In this document: piece by piece, positions 17,135 through 25,812 of the stretch
Layout of the letters: each line of letters opens with the position of its first letter
How positions within the stretch are numbered: position 1 is the first letter of the stretch
Source of the DNA: JBCBRD01 sp039819785
GTDB taxonomy: Bacteria > Pseudomonadota > Alphaproteobacteria > Rhizobiales > Hyphomicrobiaceae
Assembly: GCA_039819785.1 (NCBI GenBank)
Contig: JBCBRH010000011.1
Location: 1-64,000 of the forward strand
Direction of reading: 5' to 3'
DNA length: 64,000 bases
Position numbers and translations under genes: made by a program
The notes under the pieces: model-generated
What the model was told of the DNA's origin: nothing
The model's input: the letters and a program-made list of their open reading frames with translations, nothing else
Database searches by the model: none

Positions 17135-19792
17135 TCAGCGTTTACTGAACCTCTGGGAAATGCCGATAATGACCATAAGCACAATAACGATTCCAAATGC
17201 CTGCATCAAAAATTCTATCACAAAGAGAAACCGTCCACCGCTTGCACGCGGAAGCACGCCATCTGGCTTCGCGCCCTGTTCGCCAGTCACGGGGGCCGCC
17301 CCTTCCGACCACACGGACAACGGAAGCCAATCTGGGTTAGGACGCCAATGCTCGCGTTGCCCCATCGAAAATGCTGGCACCACAACATCAACCGCATAAA
17401 GGACCGGGTTGAAAGCTGGATAAGCAGCTAACCTCGACCGCGCGGCCGATTCAGGTGTCGGAGTTGAAGTCGCATGAGGTGCCAAGGTCCCATCTTTGGG
17501 CGGAGCCGACTGTGTTATGGCCCCATCCAACTTGGTCATGAGATAGACCGACTGGTCCTTGCACGACAATACGGCACACTGCGAAGCGGCCAGTTGTGCA
17601 ACGCCCGCCATCATACAGCAGGCGACAAACAGCCAAATGAGACCGCGCAACGGCCGGTATCCGTGACCGGTCAAAAGCCCGTGCGCACCGCCCGAAAGCC
17701 TTGCAACGAAAGAGGCCGTGGCCGCCGAACTGCGAAGCGACTGTTGCGCCATGGCGATATCATTGGCATCGGACGTCAAACCCGCACGCCGCAGACCATC
17801 CTCCAGCTGCTGCCACGGTTGCTGAACCAGGTGTCCGAAGATGGCTTCTGGGTGCTGCCCCATCAGCCAGGCCGTTCTCCGCGCGGCGACCGAGACATGC
17901 GATGACCGATTGCTCCGCGGCGGCGGTGACACTGAGTGCGCTGGCGATGCAGACCCTGCCTCACCCGTGGGGTTGACCAGATGTTGATAGACAAACCCGT
18001 CAAGCTTCCAGTGTTCAAGATCCCGGCCATCCAGACCGGTGGCCCGTGATGAAAAAGGGGGCGCCCAAACGGCAGCAGTATCGATAAACTTGTCCACCTG
18101 TGCCCAGCGCAAATCGACGATCCCGACCGGGCGGTCGGCCTCAGCAGCACCAAAAATCAACTGCCCCGCCGTCAGCCCGCCAAAACCCAGCGCGATCTCA
18201 TCGGCATCCGGCCCGCAAACCGACGAAAGTGTTCCAGCATCAGCCAGATTAGCATCAGGCGACAGTAGCGCATTGAGATCTGCGCGCCGCGGACGCCCAT
18301 CGCGCGCCAAGGCTGCGGACATGAAGCGGCCACCTGAGACATCGCAGCGGTTCTGCACCTTGGAATCCACCAGATGAACCCCACCGGTCGCCTGGAACCC
18401 ATCATTCAACAGAACATCGCGACCAACCGAACACGCCACAGCTGAAAGTGCGCCATCCTCTTCAGCCTTGACGCAAGCGCCTGAGAAAATCAGGCTCCCG
18501 CCGATGCGGCTGTTGTTCAGCCTGACCAGGCCGAAGAAAAACGATCGCGAAAAATACGCATCTGACCCAATCCGGCATGCATCCGAGATAACCGAAAACA
18601 GACCGCCGTACACGCGTGAATGGCAAAGCCGCAAACGCCCGGAAACCGAAGCGTCCCGCAAGATAAAACAGCCCACGGCCTTGCACGTATCGATGTCGAG
18701 CGAACCGCCAATACTAACCTGTTCCGCAAGCAGTCCCACCGAACCATCACCGAATACAGACTGGGCAATCTGAACGTCTTTTCCAATTTTTGCGTGGCTT
18801 AGATCGATACTGCCGGTCAGGTGAATGTCGCGTCCGGCAACACCACCGCCAACGTGAAGACGGTTTGCGCTTATGCCCGATTTCTCGCCATCGCACGTCA
18901 ACCCATCAAGCGCGACGTCCTGCGCCACATCGGCCAAAGCCAGCTCCAACGCACCCGCCAACCGCATTTGCGACAGATCAACGTTGCGGCCAATACAGGC
19001 GGACTTCAGTGACAAAGCCGGTTCACCGGACGGAACACCGGCCCGAACACCGGCGGGAATAGCGAAACCGACGGCAGAAAAAGGCCCCGTGACATGTGCA
19101 TCCTGAAACGAGACGCGGCCGCGGGATGTCGTGGCATCCAGCAAAACGCCACCGCCTACCGTGATACCGCGCGCATCAAGGCTCGTATGATCGTCGCGCG
19201 CATCCAAGACCACGGCGTCTGCATCGTCGTCGCAGTTCAGGTGTGAATGTGTCAGACGCAGGCTTCCGGTGATCCGTCCACGACTGAATTGCGCCCCGCC
19301 AGCAATGTCCGTTGCCTCAACGTGAACATCGCCACTGAACGATGCACCGTCTGCCGCAAGCGCACCATCAAGCCGGCAACCCCGAAGACTGAGCCCCGCA
19401 AAAGACCCGTCTATCAACGTGATGGATGCACGGCCCGGCGGTTCTGATTGGCGCCCAGTCTCAGTCACTCGAACAGTGCCAGCAGCCCGTTCACGCTGCA
19501 CCGGCAAACGACCCGGCCCAACCCGAAATGTGACGTTGTCGAACAGGAGCTTTGTTGCCAGCGAGGCGCCGGCAAGATCACACCCACCCTCAATGACGGC
19601 GTCCCTTAGGTAAAAGCTGTCACCGCCCACCGACCAGTCGGCACGCTCCCCCGTCAGCAACGCCACCAAAATCCGCCCGCCGACCTGCGCACCGTTTAAA
19701 GAACAGGGCCGGCCCGAGTGCGCATCGCGCACCATCCGGGCTTCGGCATCACTCAAACCCGTCGTATCGGGGACAAAAAGCGGCTCGGCCAT
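17135..19792 (-). CDS. large beta-helix-like protein with C-terminal membrane segments, function unknown
   Basis: The 885-residue product has no signal peptide. From about residue 60 to 500 it is made of degenerate repeats of about 20 residues of the form G-x-hydrophobic-x-hydrophobic-x-x-A/S-x-hydrophobic-x-G (for example GGCDLAGASLATKLLFDNVT, IGGSLDIDTCKAVGCFILRD, VSGRLRLCHSRVYGGLFSV), a pattern expected of a right-handed beta-helix, similar to bactofilin- or pentapeptide-like folds. The C-terminal part has two strong membrane segments (GLIWLFVACCMMAGVAQLAA, and LMQAFGIVIVLMVIIGIS at the end) around a loop of about 100 residues with two cysteines. I infer a cytosolic beta-helix tethered to the inner membrane. 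It precedes the J-domain protein gene. No family assigned. Confidence 0.78.
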   Translation of the reverse strand: MAEPLFVPDTTGLSDAEARMVRDAHSGRPCSLNGAQVGGRILVALLTGERADWSVGGDSFYLRDAVIEGGCDLAGASLATKLLFDNVTFRVGPGRLPVQRERAAGTVRVTETGRQSEPPGRASITLIDGSFAGLSLRGCRLDGALAADGASFSGDVHVEATDIAGGAQFSRGRITGSLRLTHSHLNCDDDADAVVLDARDDHTSLDARGITVGGGVLLDATTSRGRVSFQDAHVTGPFSAVGFAIPAGVRAGVPSGEPALSLKSACIGRNVDLSQMRLAGALELALADVAQDVALDGLTCDGEKSGISANRLHVGGGVAGRDIHLTGSIDLSHAKIGKDVQIAQSVFGDGSVGLLAEQVSIGGSLDIDTCKAVGCFILRDASVSGRLRLCHSRVYGGLFSVISDACRIGSDAYFSRSFFFGLVRLNNSRIGGSLIFSGACVKAEEDGALSAVACSVGRDVLLNDGFQATGGVHLVDSKVQNRCDVSGGRFMSAALARDGRPRRADLNALLSPDANLADAGTLSSVCGPDADEIALGFGGLTAGQLIFGAAEADRPVGIVDLRWAQVDKFIDTAAVWAPPFSSRATGLDGRDLEHWKLDGFVYQHLVNPTGEAGSASPAHSVSPPPRSNRSSHVSVAARRTAWLMGQHPEAIFGHLVQQPWQQLEDGLRRAGLTSDANDIAMAQQSLRSSAATASFVARLSGGAHGLLTGHGYRPLRGLIWLFVACCMMAGVAQLAASQCAVLSCKDQSVYLMTKLDGAITQSAPPKDGTLAPHATSTPTPESAARSRLAAYPAFNPVLYAVDVVVPAFSMGQREHWRPNPDWLPLSVWSEGAAPVTGEQGAKPDGVLPRASGGRFLFVIEFLMQAFGIVIVLMVIIGISQRFSKR

Positions 19793-20093
19793 ACGTTATT
19801 AGACCTGACGGGTCGGATACTGGAAAACTGAAGGATTTCAATTCTCCAAGCAAAATTAGTCCGGCCATGCACACAGGTCGAGACCCGAGTGCGCCATATG
19901 GTCAAAATGACGATCGTTTCATAGGCTAAGGCTCATCGCTGGATGGTTTTGGGCTTGACACCGGGCGGCTCAAAGTGCGGCCTACGGGCAAAAAGGGCCC
20001 GAAGAACAAAGCGACCAGCCAAATGGCGCGGCTCGAAGACGCCGACGATCCTGGAAACAGGTTAAAAGCGTAAATTGTGGGAGGTAGAGGCAG
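19793..20093. other. divergent intergenic region before the DUF3754 gene
   Basis: About 300 bases between divergent genes. It contains GGGAGG (20078-20083), the ribosome binding site of the gene at 20094. A TTGACA occurs near 19953 on the plus strand but has no good -10 partner. Nothing else was recognised. Confidence 0.45.
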
Positions 20094-21659
20094 ATGAGTT
20101 CAGTCGACACGCGAACGGGCAGCATTTCCGACATCAAACCCATGCCCAATGCACACCCAGCTATCCCACCGGCCGTCACGATCGTAGAAAGCTCCCCGGA
20201 CGAAGGGGCCAAACCACCGCGCAGTCACAAATACCGGAAGGCGACCGAAGGCCTGGAAGGCCCAGACATCCTGCCACCCGATGACGTGCGCCCGCTTGAA
20301 AAGTTTATCCCCGTCACGCGCTTTGCTCTGATGGATCGCCTCTCCAAGGCAAAGGCATGGCCGAGCGGCGAAGCAAAGACCGCACGGCGGTTTTTCCGTT
20401 ATCTCGATTTCTGGCGTCACCAGCGCTACAGCGCACGACTGCTGGAATTGGATCAGATTTACGAGCCGTTCAGCCCGGATTCCGACCTGCTGATGACGCG
20501 TCAATTCACTGACGCAGAGCTCAGTCACATGCAGTCGCAAGTGATCAGCGAAATGCACGCGATCCTGGAACAGGCCAATTACGAGCAGATCTCACCTGAA
20601 CAGGTGCAGGAGATTTTATCGGCCGACACGCACTATGGCTTGGACCTGCACGTCGACTTCGACGCCTTTGAAGAAGCGATGATCTACTATCGCGGCGCAT
20701 CCTCCCGTAAAGATCACCGCCGCCGGTTTCAAAAGTTTTTCCTGAAAGAACAGTTCGACGTCCCGATTTATCAGCGCCTGTTCCTGCTGTTTAAATTAAA
20801 GCCGGTGGAAATCGCCGTCACCGAAATGATGGAACGGGAAGACATCCCCCGCAAGGCCGCGGAAAAAAAGGTCAGGAAACAGCGCGCGCACATCCCAGCC
20901 GATGTTTCTGAAGACAACATCTACATGAAGTTGTTCAAGAACATTCCCCGCTCGGACGTCGAAATGGTGTTTCCCAATACGGTTGTAAAATACCGGCTAT
21001 TCGACAAGATCAAACTGGGGGGCGGCAGCGCCGTTGGCTTGGGCGTCAGCATTTTTGCTGCTGCCGGCAAGTTTGGCGCAGCCCTGGTCAACCCGATCGC
21101 AGCCATCACGCTCATCGGCGGCCTGGGCGCTGCGATCTTCCGCCAGGCCATGAATTTCGTGAATACCAAGCAGCGTTACATGGTGATCATGGCGCAAAAC
21201 CTGTATTTCCACTCCATGGCGGACAACCGGGGTGTGATGATCAAATTGGTCGACCGCGCAGCTGAGGAAGACGTCAAAGAAGAGATCTTGCTTTATTCAG
21301 TGCTGGCTAAGGCTCCGGCCAATCGATCTGACCTGGATGATATCGACCGCGCCATCGAAAAATACCTGGCCACCGCATTCGGGGTCGAACTCGACTTTGA
21401 CCTGGAAGACGCACTCAGTCGGCTGCTGGCCGACGGGATCGTGACCGAAGAATCAGATGGCACCTTGCGCACCTTGCCGCCAAAAGAAGCCGCAGAACAC
21501 CTCGATGCCATGTGGGATGTTTTCCTCGACGAACTGCCCGACGTGGACGATATGGAAGGCGAGGAAATCGAGACAACCACGACCGAGGCAGCCCAGTCAG
21601 CCCTGGGCATTCCGTTGACGTCCACAACACCAAAAAACCAAATGCCGGAGGCGGTCTGA
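20094..21659 (+). CDS. DUF3754 (TMEM143-like) domain protein
   Basis: The 521-residue product begins with a polar tail, then a region (RPLEKFIPVTRFALMDRLSK to YRGASSRKDHRRRFQKFF) and the DUF3754-type segment DNIYMKLFKNIPRSDVEMVF followed by KYRLFDKIKLGGGSAVGLGV. Two hydrophobic stretches at about residues 312-350 (VGLGVSIFAAAGKFGAALVN, PIAAITLIGGLGAAIF) suggest a membrane hairpin. The segment YMVIMAQNLYFHSMADNRGV then leads to an acidic C-terminal domain. The family occurs in bacteria and mitochondria-related proteins, function unknown. GGGAGG lies upstream of the ATG. The gene stands before prmA with a 147-base gap on the same strand. Confidence 0.8.
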   Translation: MSSVDTRTGSISDIKPMPNAHPAIPPAVTIVESSPDEGAKPPRSHKYRKATEGLEGPDILPPDDVRPLEKFIPVTRFALMDRLSKAKAWPSGEAKTARRFFRYLDFWRHQRYSARLLELDQIYEPFSPDSDLLMTRQFTDAELSHMQSQVISEMHAILEQANYEQISPEQVQEILSADTHYGLDLHVDFDAFEEAMIYYRGASSRKDHRRRFQKFFLKEQFDVPIYQRLFLLFKLKPVEIAVTEMMEREDIPRKAAEKKVRKQRAHIPADVSEDNIYMKLFKNIPRSDVEMVFPNTVVKYRLFDKIKLGGGSAVGLGVSIFAAAGKFGAALVNPIAAITLIGGLGAAIFRQAMNFVNTKQRYMVIMAQNLYFHSMADNRGVMIKLVDRAAEEDVKEEILLYSVLAKAPANRSDLDDIDRAIEKYLATAFGVELDFDLEDALSRLLADGIVTEESDGTLRTLPPKEAAEHLDAMWDVFLDELPDVDDMEGEEIETTTTEAAQSALGIPLTSTTPKNQMPEAV

Positions 21660-21806
21660 CGACGCTCCCCGCTAGCCGCACCTGCAAAATACACCAATGG
21701 ATGGAGCACGGCGGCAGCACCTGCCTCGATCGCGCCATATCCCAGGCCGCGCGCCCTAGCGCACGATGGCCTTATTCACCGCCAATCAGAAACAGCACCC
21801 CCTTCA

Positions 21807-22748
21807 ATGTCCCCAGCCACCACCGTGAGCCTCACCACCCAGGATTGCGAACTCGCTCACGAAATCGCTGCCGCCTTGCAAGATCTCATTGAGCCAGCCC
21901 CTGATGCACTGACGATCTTCGAAGAGCCACGCAGCGAAACTCAGCCGGATTGGCGCATCGACGCTTACTATACTGATCCACCGGAGACCTCTGCCCTGCG
22001 CCAGTCCCTGGCCCAGGTGCTGGATGCCGATATCCCAGAACTCACCAGCGCCCCGGTCCCCGACTTGAACTGGGTAGCCATGTCACAGGCAGCTCTTCCG
22101 CCTGTTATTGCAGGTCGCTTCACGGTTCACGGCAGCCACGACAGAGGTCGCGTCGGCCGCAAATATTACGGGCTTGAGATCGAGGCAGGCGAAGCCTTCG
22201 GAACTGCCCATCATGCAACCACCTTCGGCTGCTTAAAGGCCATCGACAGGCTGACACAGGCCACACCACAGTCCCCCGCCAAAGTGCTGGATCTGGGCTG
22301 CGGCTCCGGCGTTCTGGCCATCGCAGTTGCTCGCTGCTGGCCGCGTGCACATGTCACCGCCACCGACATCGACGCACGCTCCTGCGTCGTTGCGCGCGAG
22401 AACGCGGTCCACAATCGCGTCGCTAGTCGGATCAACGTCTATCTGGCAGACGGGGCCTCGGACCCGCGGTTGAAAAAGGACGGGCCATTCGATGTGATCG
22501 TGGCCAACATTCTCGCGGGTCCGCTGATTCAAATCACAGCAGACATCGCATCGATCATCAAACCCGGCGGAACACTGATCCTCTCCGGCATTCTGATCCA
22601 TCAGGCCCCAAGCGTGATCGCGGCCTATCGTGCATCCGGGTTTGTGCTTTGCGACCATCAACGCATTACCGAATGGTCGACACTCACGTTGAGACGACGA
22701 AATCACCTGTCAAAGCGCCTGGCTCCGGCGATGACTTGGCCGGATTGA
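21807..22748 (+). CDS. prmA: ribosomal protein L11 methyltransferase PrmA-like
   Basis: A 313-residue class I SAM-dependent methyltransferase. The SAM-binding motif VLDLGCGSGVLAIAVARCWP is near residue 153, the acidic second-strand motif is ATDIDARSCVVARENA, and the family signature is VANILAGPLIQI near residue 231. GGTLILSGIL follows. PrmA trimethylates lysines of ribosomal protein L11. The N-terminal domain is present but divergent, and the C-terminal tail ends in an Arg/Lys-rich stretch. The start lacks a clear ribosome binding site, so a nearby start is possible. Length fits the family (about 290-300 residues). Confidence 0.88.
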   Translation: MSPATTVSLTTQDCELAHEIAAALQDLIEPAPDALTIFEEPRSETQPDWRIDAYYTDPPETSALRQSLAQVLDADIPELTSAPVPDLNWVAMSQAALPPVIAGRFTVHGSHDRGRVGRKYYGLEIEAGEAFGTAHHATTFGCLKAIDRLTQATPQSPAKVLDLGCGSGVLAIAVARCWPRAHVTATDIDARSCVVARENAVHNRVASRINVYLADGASDPRLKKDGPFDVIVANILAGPLIQITADIASIIKPGGTLILSGILIHQAPSVIAAYRASGFVLCDHQRITEWSTLTLRRRNHLSKRLAPAMTWPD

Positions 22749-22782
22749 GCCCAGCCACGTAGCTCATTGACCTTTCAAAACC

Positions 22783-23040
22783 TCAACTTTGTCCCGATAG
22801 CGAACGCAGGCGGGCAATATCACTTTGGTCCCAGCCCGCTTTCAGCAAATCATCGTCCCTGGTTCGGGCCAGCACACGCGCGATCTGCAATTCCGCAGAA
22901 CGCATACGGCTTTCAATCAAAGCATTTCCGAGACGGCGGAAAAAACCAACGACGCGAGATTTGTAAGTCTGCGGGTTTGTCTTTGAACCCACGTCGAAAT
23001 AGGAAATGAAAGCCGGTCGTTTGATGCCAAGTGCACTCAT
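22783..23040 (-). CDS. small DUF1127-like protein
   Basis: The 85-residue product has an Arg-rich amphipathic helix (KSRVVGFFRRLGNALIESRM) and ends with ELQIARVLARTRDDDLLKAGWDQSDIARLRS read in parts as a DUF1127-type helical hairpin, in which a D-D-L-L-x-x-x-G-x-x-x-x-D pattern is typical. AAGGGG sits 10 bases before the ATG, which supports translation. Related small proteins in Rhizobiales have been linked to RNA metabolism and to phosphate and carbon uptake, but I infer nothing specific here. It is divergent from aminopeptidase P across a 415-base region. Confidence 0.65.
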   Translation of the reverse strand: MSALGIKRPAFISYFDVGSKTNPQTYKSRVVGFFRRLGNALIESRMRSAELQIARVLARTRDDDLLKAGWDQSDIARLRSLSGQS

Positions 23041-23455
23041 GATTTCAACCCCTTTTCATTTAAGACGCGCCGAATTCATTTCAGCAGCGCGTCCTGGTCC
23101 CCAACATGGGACCTCTAGGGTGAGCAAAGTAGTCGGCGTTGTGCATCGCAGCGATGCAAAGCTGACATGGAAACAAACTGCATATGGCCGTCGAGTGATA
23201 AAACGCTGATCACACCGCCACACCATGAAGCCGAGCAGGGCGCTGCAAGATGTGGTTCGCACGGGATCATTGGGAATTTGCCACCGGGCCCAGGTCGAAA
23301 AAGTCGACGCCACCACGTGACCATCGACCCATCTTGAGACCGAACGCACAGGATTAGAATACACGGGCGAAATCCGGCATACACTTTGGGGCATACCGGC
23401 GGTATCAATGCGAAACGGTTTGCAACCTGAGCACCCCGCCCCTATCCAGAGACCT
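23041..23455. other. divergent intergenic region before the aminopeptidase gene
   Basis: About 415 bases between divergent genes; frames running through it on either strand have no recognisable protein. The reading frame of the aminopeptidase is open upstream to 23408 but those 16 residues look non-conserved. No clear promoter or hairpin was recognised. Confidence 0.45.
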
Positions 23456-25270
23456 ATGTTCCAAACATTCGACACAGCCGCAGCACCCAAGCACGGCGCA
23501 GATCTCCTCGCCGGTCTCAGGGCCGAACTGACAAAACGCCGCCTGGCGGCCTACATCGTTCCGCGCGCCGACGAGCACCAGGGCGAATACGTCCCTCCAT
23601 GCGCCGAGCGGCTCAGATGGCTGACAGGGTTTTCAGGCTCAGCCGGCCAGGCCGCTGTCACCTTGAAGACAGCCGCTGTATTCGCGGATGGGCGCTACAC
23701 AATCCAGGCCGCGATGGAGGTCGACGAAACGTCCTTCGAGATCGTGCCTCTGAAACCCAGCGCCCTCTCGGATTGGCTCGCTGAACACCTTAAGCCCGGT
23801 GAAAGCATCGGCTTCGATCCAGCCCTCTGGACCATTCGTCAGGTCCAAGACCTCAAGACAAAGCTCGCCGACAGCAAGATCAAGTTAAAGCCCGTCGCAA
23901 CGAACCTGATCGACAAGCTCTGGGCGAAAAACCGCCCCGAAGCGCCAATCGGGAACGTGCAGCTTCACCCCGAGCGCTTGGCCGGCAAGTCCGCCGCCGA
24001 AAAAATCCGCGAGTTGCAAGCCACGCTAAAAGACTCAAACCAGGACGCGGTCATCCTCACCCAACCCGAAAGCATCTGCTGGCTCTTGAACATCAGAGGC
24101 GCTGACGTGCCACACACACCAATCGCGTTGACCTTCGCGATCGTCCATCAGCGAGCAAAGCCCGAACTCTTCATTGCCCCTGAAAAGCTCGACAAGGAGA
24201 CAAAGACAGCCCTTAGGCTCATTGCACGCCTCAAGAAACCAGAAGACCTGGACACCGCGCTCAAAGCCCTGGGCAGTAGCGGAAAGACAGTCCGTCTCGA
24301 CCCCTCAAGCACACCCTACCGCTTCGAAAAAGCGGTCGGCGGAAGACATATCGCATATGGGACCGACCCGTGCGTCCGGCCCAAAGCCATAAAAACGGCC
24401 GCCGAGATCAAGGGTGCGCGACAGGCTCACACGCGCGACGGCGCAGCTGTTGTGCGCTTTCTCAGCTGGCTGGACGCCACAGTCGCAAAAGATGGCGTCG
24501 ATGAAATCGCCGCTGTCAAAAAGCTCGAAACCTTTCGGACGGAAACCGGAAAACTCAAGGAAATCTCGTTCGACACAATCTCCGGGTCCGGGCCTAACGG
24601 CGCGATTGTCCATTACCGTGTCAATGCTGCAACCAACCGTCAGCTGCAACAAGGTGAACTTTTCCTCGTCGATTCAGGCGCGCAATACCAAGACGGCACA
24701 ACCGACATCACCCGGACAATTGCGATCGGCAAGCCCACATCCCAAATGGTCCGACACGCGACCCTCGTGCTCAAAGGGCACATCGCAATTGCCACCGCCA
24801 GGTTCCCGAAAGGCACCCGCGGTGTCGACCTGGACCCATTCGCGCGCCGTGCCCTTTGGGCAGACGGCCTCGACTACGATCATGGAACAGGCCACGGGAT
24901 TGGCAGCTACCTGTCGGTTCACGAAGGCCCCGTGTCCATCTCACGCGCGGGCATGCTCGCGTTGGAACCTGGCATGATACTCTCCAACGAACCAGGATAC
25001 TATCTGACGGGTGGCTACGGCATTAGGCTGGAAAACCTTGTTCTGGTCACAGATATCTCAGATGACGTCCCAGGCGACCGGCCGACCTACGCTTTCGAAA
25101 CCTTGACCCTTGCCCCCTTTGACACGCGTCTCGTAGATGCTCAACTCCTCGACGACCAAGAACGCCATTGGCTCAATGCCTACCACGCTCATGTCCTGAA
25201 AATGCTCGAACCGCAGCTTCAAGATAAGGTTGAAAAGACGTGGCTGAAAGCAGCCTGCGCACCAATATGA
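23456..25270 (+). CDS. pepP: Xaa-Pro aminopeptidase (M24 family)
   Basis: From MFQTFDTA at 23456 the product is 604 residues, the long three-domain form of aminopeptidase P that removes an N-terminal residue in front of proline. Two creatinase-like N-terminal domains (RLAAYIVPRADEHQGEYVPP; FSGSAGQAAVTL) precede the pita-bread catalytic domain. Metal ligands are visible: Asp of FLVDSGAQYQDGTTDITRT (two Asp), His of GTGHGIGSYLSVHEGP, Glu of ILSNEPGYYLTGG and Glu of GIRLENLVLV. It is cytoplasmic (no signal peptide). It is followed after 63 bases by the Zur-like regulator on the same strand. Confidence 0.95.
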   Translation: MFQTFDTAAAPKHGADLLAGLRAELTKRRLAAYIVPRADEHQGEYVPPCAERLRWLTGFSGSAGQAAVTLKTAAVFADGRYTIQAAMEVDETSFEIVPLKPSALSDWLAEHLKPGESIGFDPALWTIRQVQDLKTKLADSKIKLKPVATNLIDKLWAKNRPEAPIGNVQLHPERLAGKSAAEKIRELQATLKDSNQDAVILTQPESICWLLNIRGADVPHTPIALTFAIVHQRAKPELFIAPEKLDKETKTALRLIARLKKPEDLDTALKALGSSGKTVRLDPSSTPYRFEKAVGGRHIAYGTDPCVRPKAIKTAAEIKGARQAHTRDGAAVVRFLSWLDATVAKDGVDEIAAVKKLETFRTETGKLKEISFDTISGSGPNGAIVHYRVNAATNRQLQQGELFLVDSGAQYQDGTTDITRTIAIGKPTSQMVRHATLVLKGHIAIATARFPKGTRGVDLDPFARRALWADGLDYDHGTGHGIGSYLSVHEGPVSISRAGMLALEPGMILSNEPGYYLTGGYGIRLENLVLVTDISDDVPGDRPTYAFETLTLAPFDTRLVDAQLLDDQERHWLNAYHAHVLKMLEPQLQDKVEKTWLKAACAPI

Positions 25271-25333
25271 TAATAGTCATAGCCAAAGGTTGGCCCGCAC
25301 CTCGCGGAAACTGACTACGGCAGGAGACCGCAA

Positions 25334-25777
25334 ATGGAATCAGCGCCCCATTCCCGTCCGCTCAACGCAAAGGAAAAACGCGTTGCAGAAACCTTGCGCG
25401 CCTTCGCACGTCCCGTCAGCGCCTACGATATCATTGCCGAACTGAAGGACGAAGGCCTCTCAGCCCCACCCACCGTTTATCGCGCCCTGAACCGGCTGAT
25501 TGAAAAAGGCCTGGCCCATAAGCTGGAAACGCTCAACGCGTTTGTCGCCTGCGCACACACAGACTGTAGTTGCCACCCCCATGGACACACCAGCGGGGCT
25601 GTGTTCGCCGTCTGCACCAAGTGCAGCGCCGTCACGGAATTTGAGGATCAAAAAGCCACGCAAGCCCTGACCGATTGGGCAAATACCAGCGGGTTTGAAC
25701 TGGAAAGCATGACCCTGGAGCTACGCGGCACCTGCGCGAGCTGCAAGGCGAAGCGCCAAGTTGACGCTGCAGGATGA
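25334..25777 (+). CDS. zur: Fur family transcriptional regulator, probably Zur
   Basis: A 147-residue regulator with a winged-helix N-terminal domain (PVSAYDIIAELKDEGLSAPP, TVYRALNRLIEKGLAHKLE) and a C-terminal dimerisation domain with the structural zinc cysteine pairs CTKC and CASC. A His/Cys cluster (CAHTDCSCHPHGH) supplies further metal ligands. Short length and the VxFxxCxxC arrangement fit zinc uptake regulator (Zur) better than iron-sensing Fur, but this is a family-level inference; no zinc transporter gene is nearby to confirm it. AGGAG lies just before the ATG. It is convergent with ligA across 35 bases. Confidence 0.82.
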   Translation: MESAPHSRPLNAKEKRVAETLRAFARPVSAYDIIAELKDEGLSAPPTVYRALNRLIEKGLAHKLETLNAFVACAHTDCSCHPHGHTSGAVFAVCTKCSAVTEFEDQKATQALTDWANTSGFELESMTLELRGTCASCKAKRQVDAAG

Positions 25778-25812
25778 CCCGAACAAACCGGTTCAGGCTC
25801 CACGGAAAGGTT

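Noticed and set aside
25262..25290. AT-rich stretch with a partial inverted repeat before the zur-like gene, considered as a Zur box
   Set aside because: The match to known Zur boxes is weak and no zinc uptake gene is nearby.
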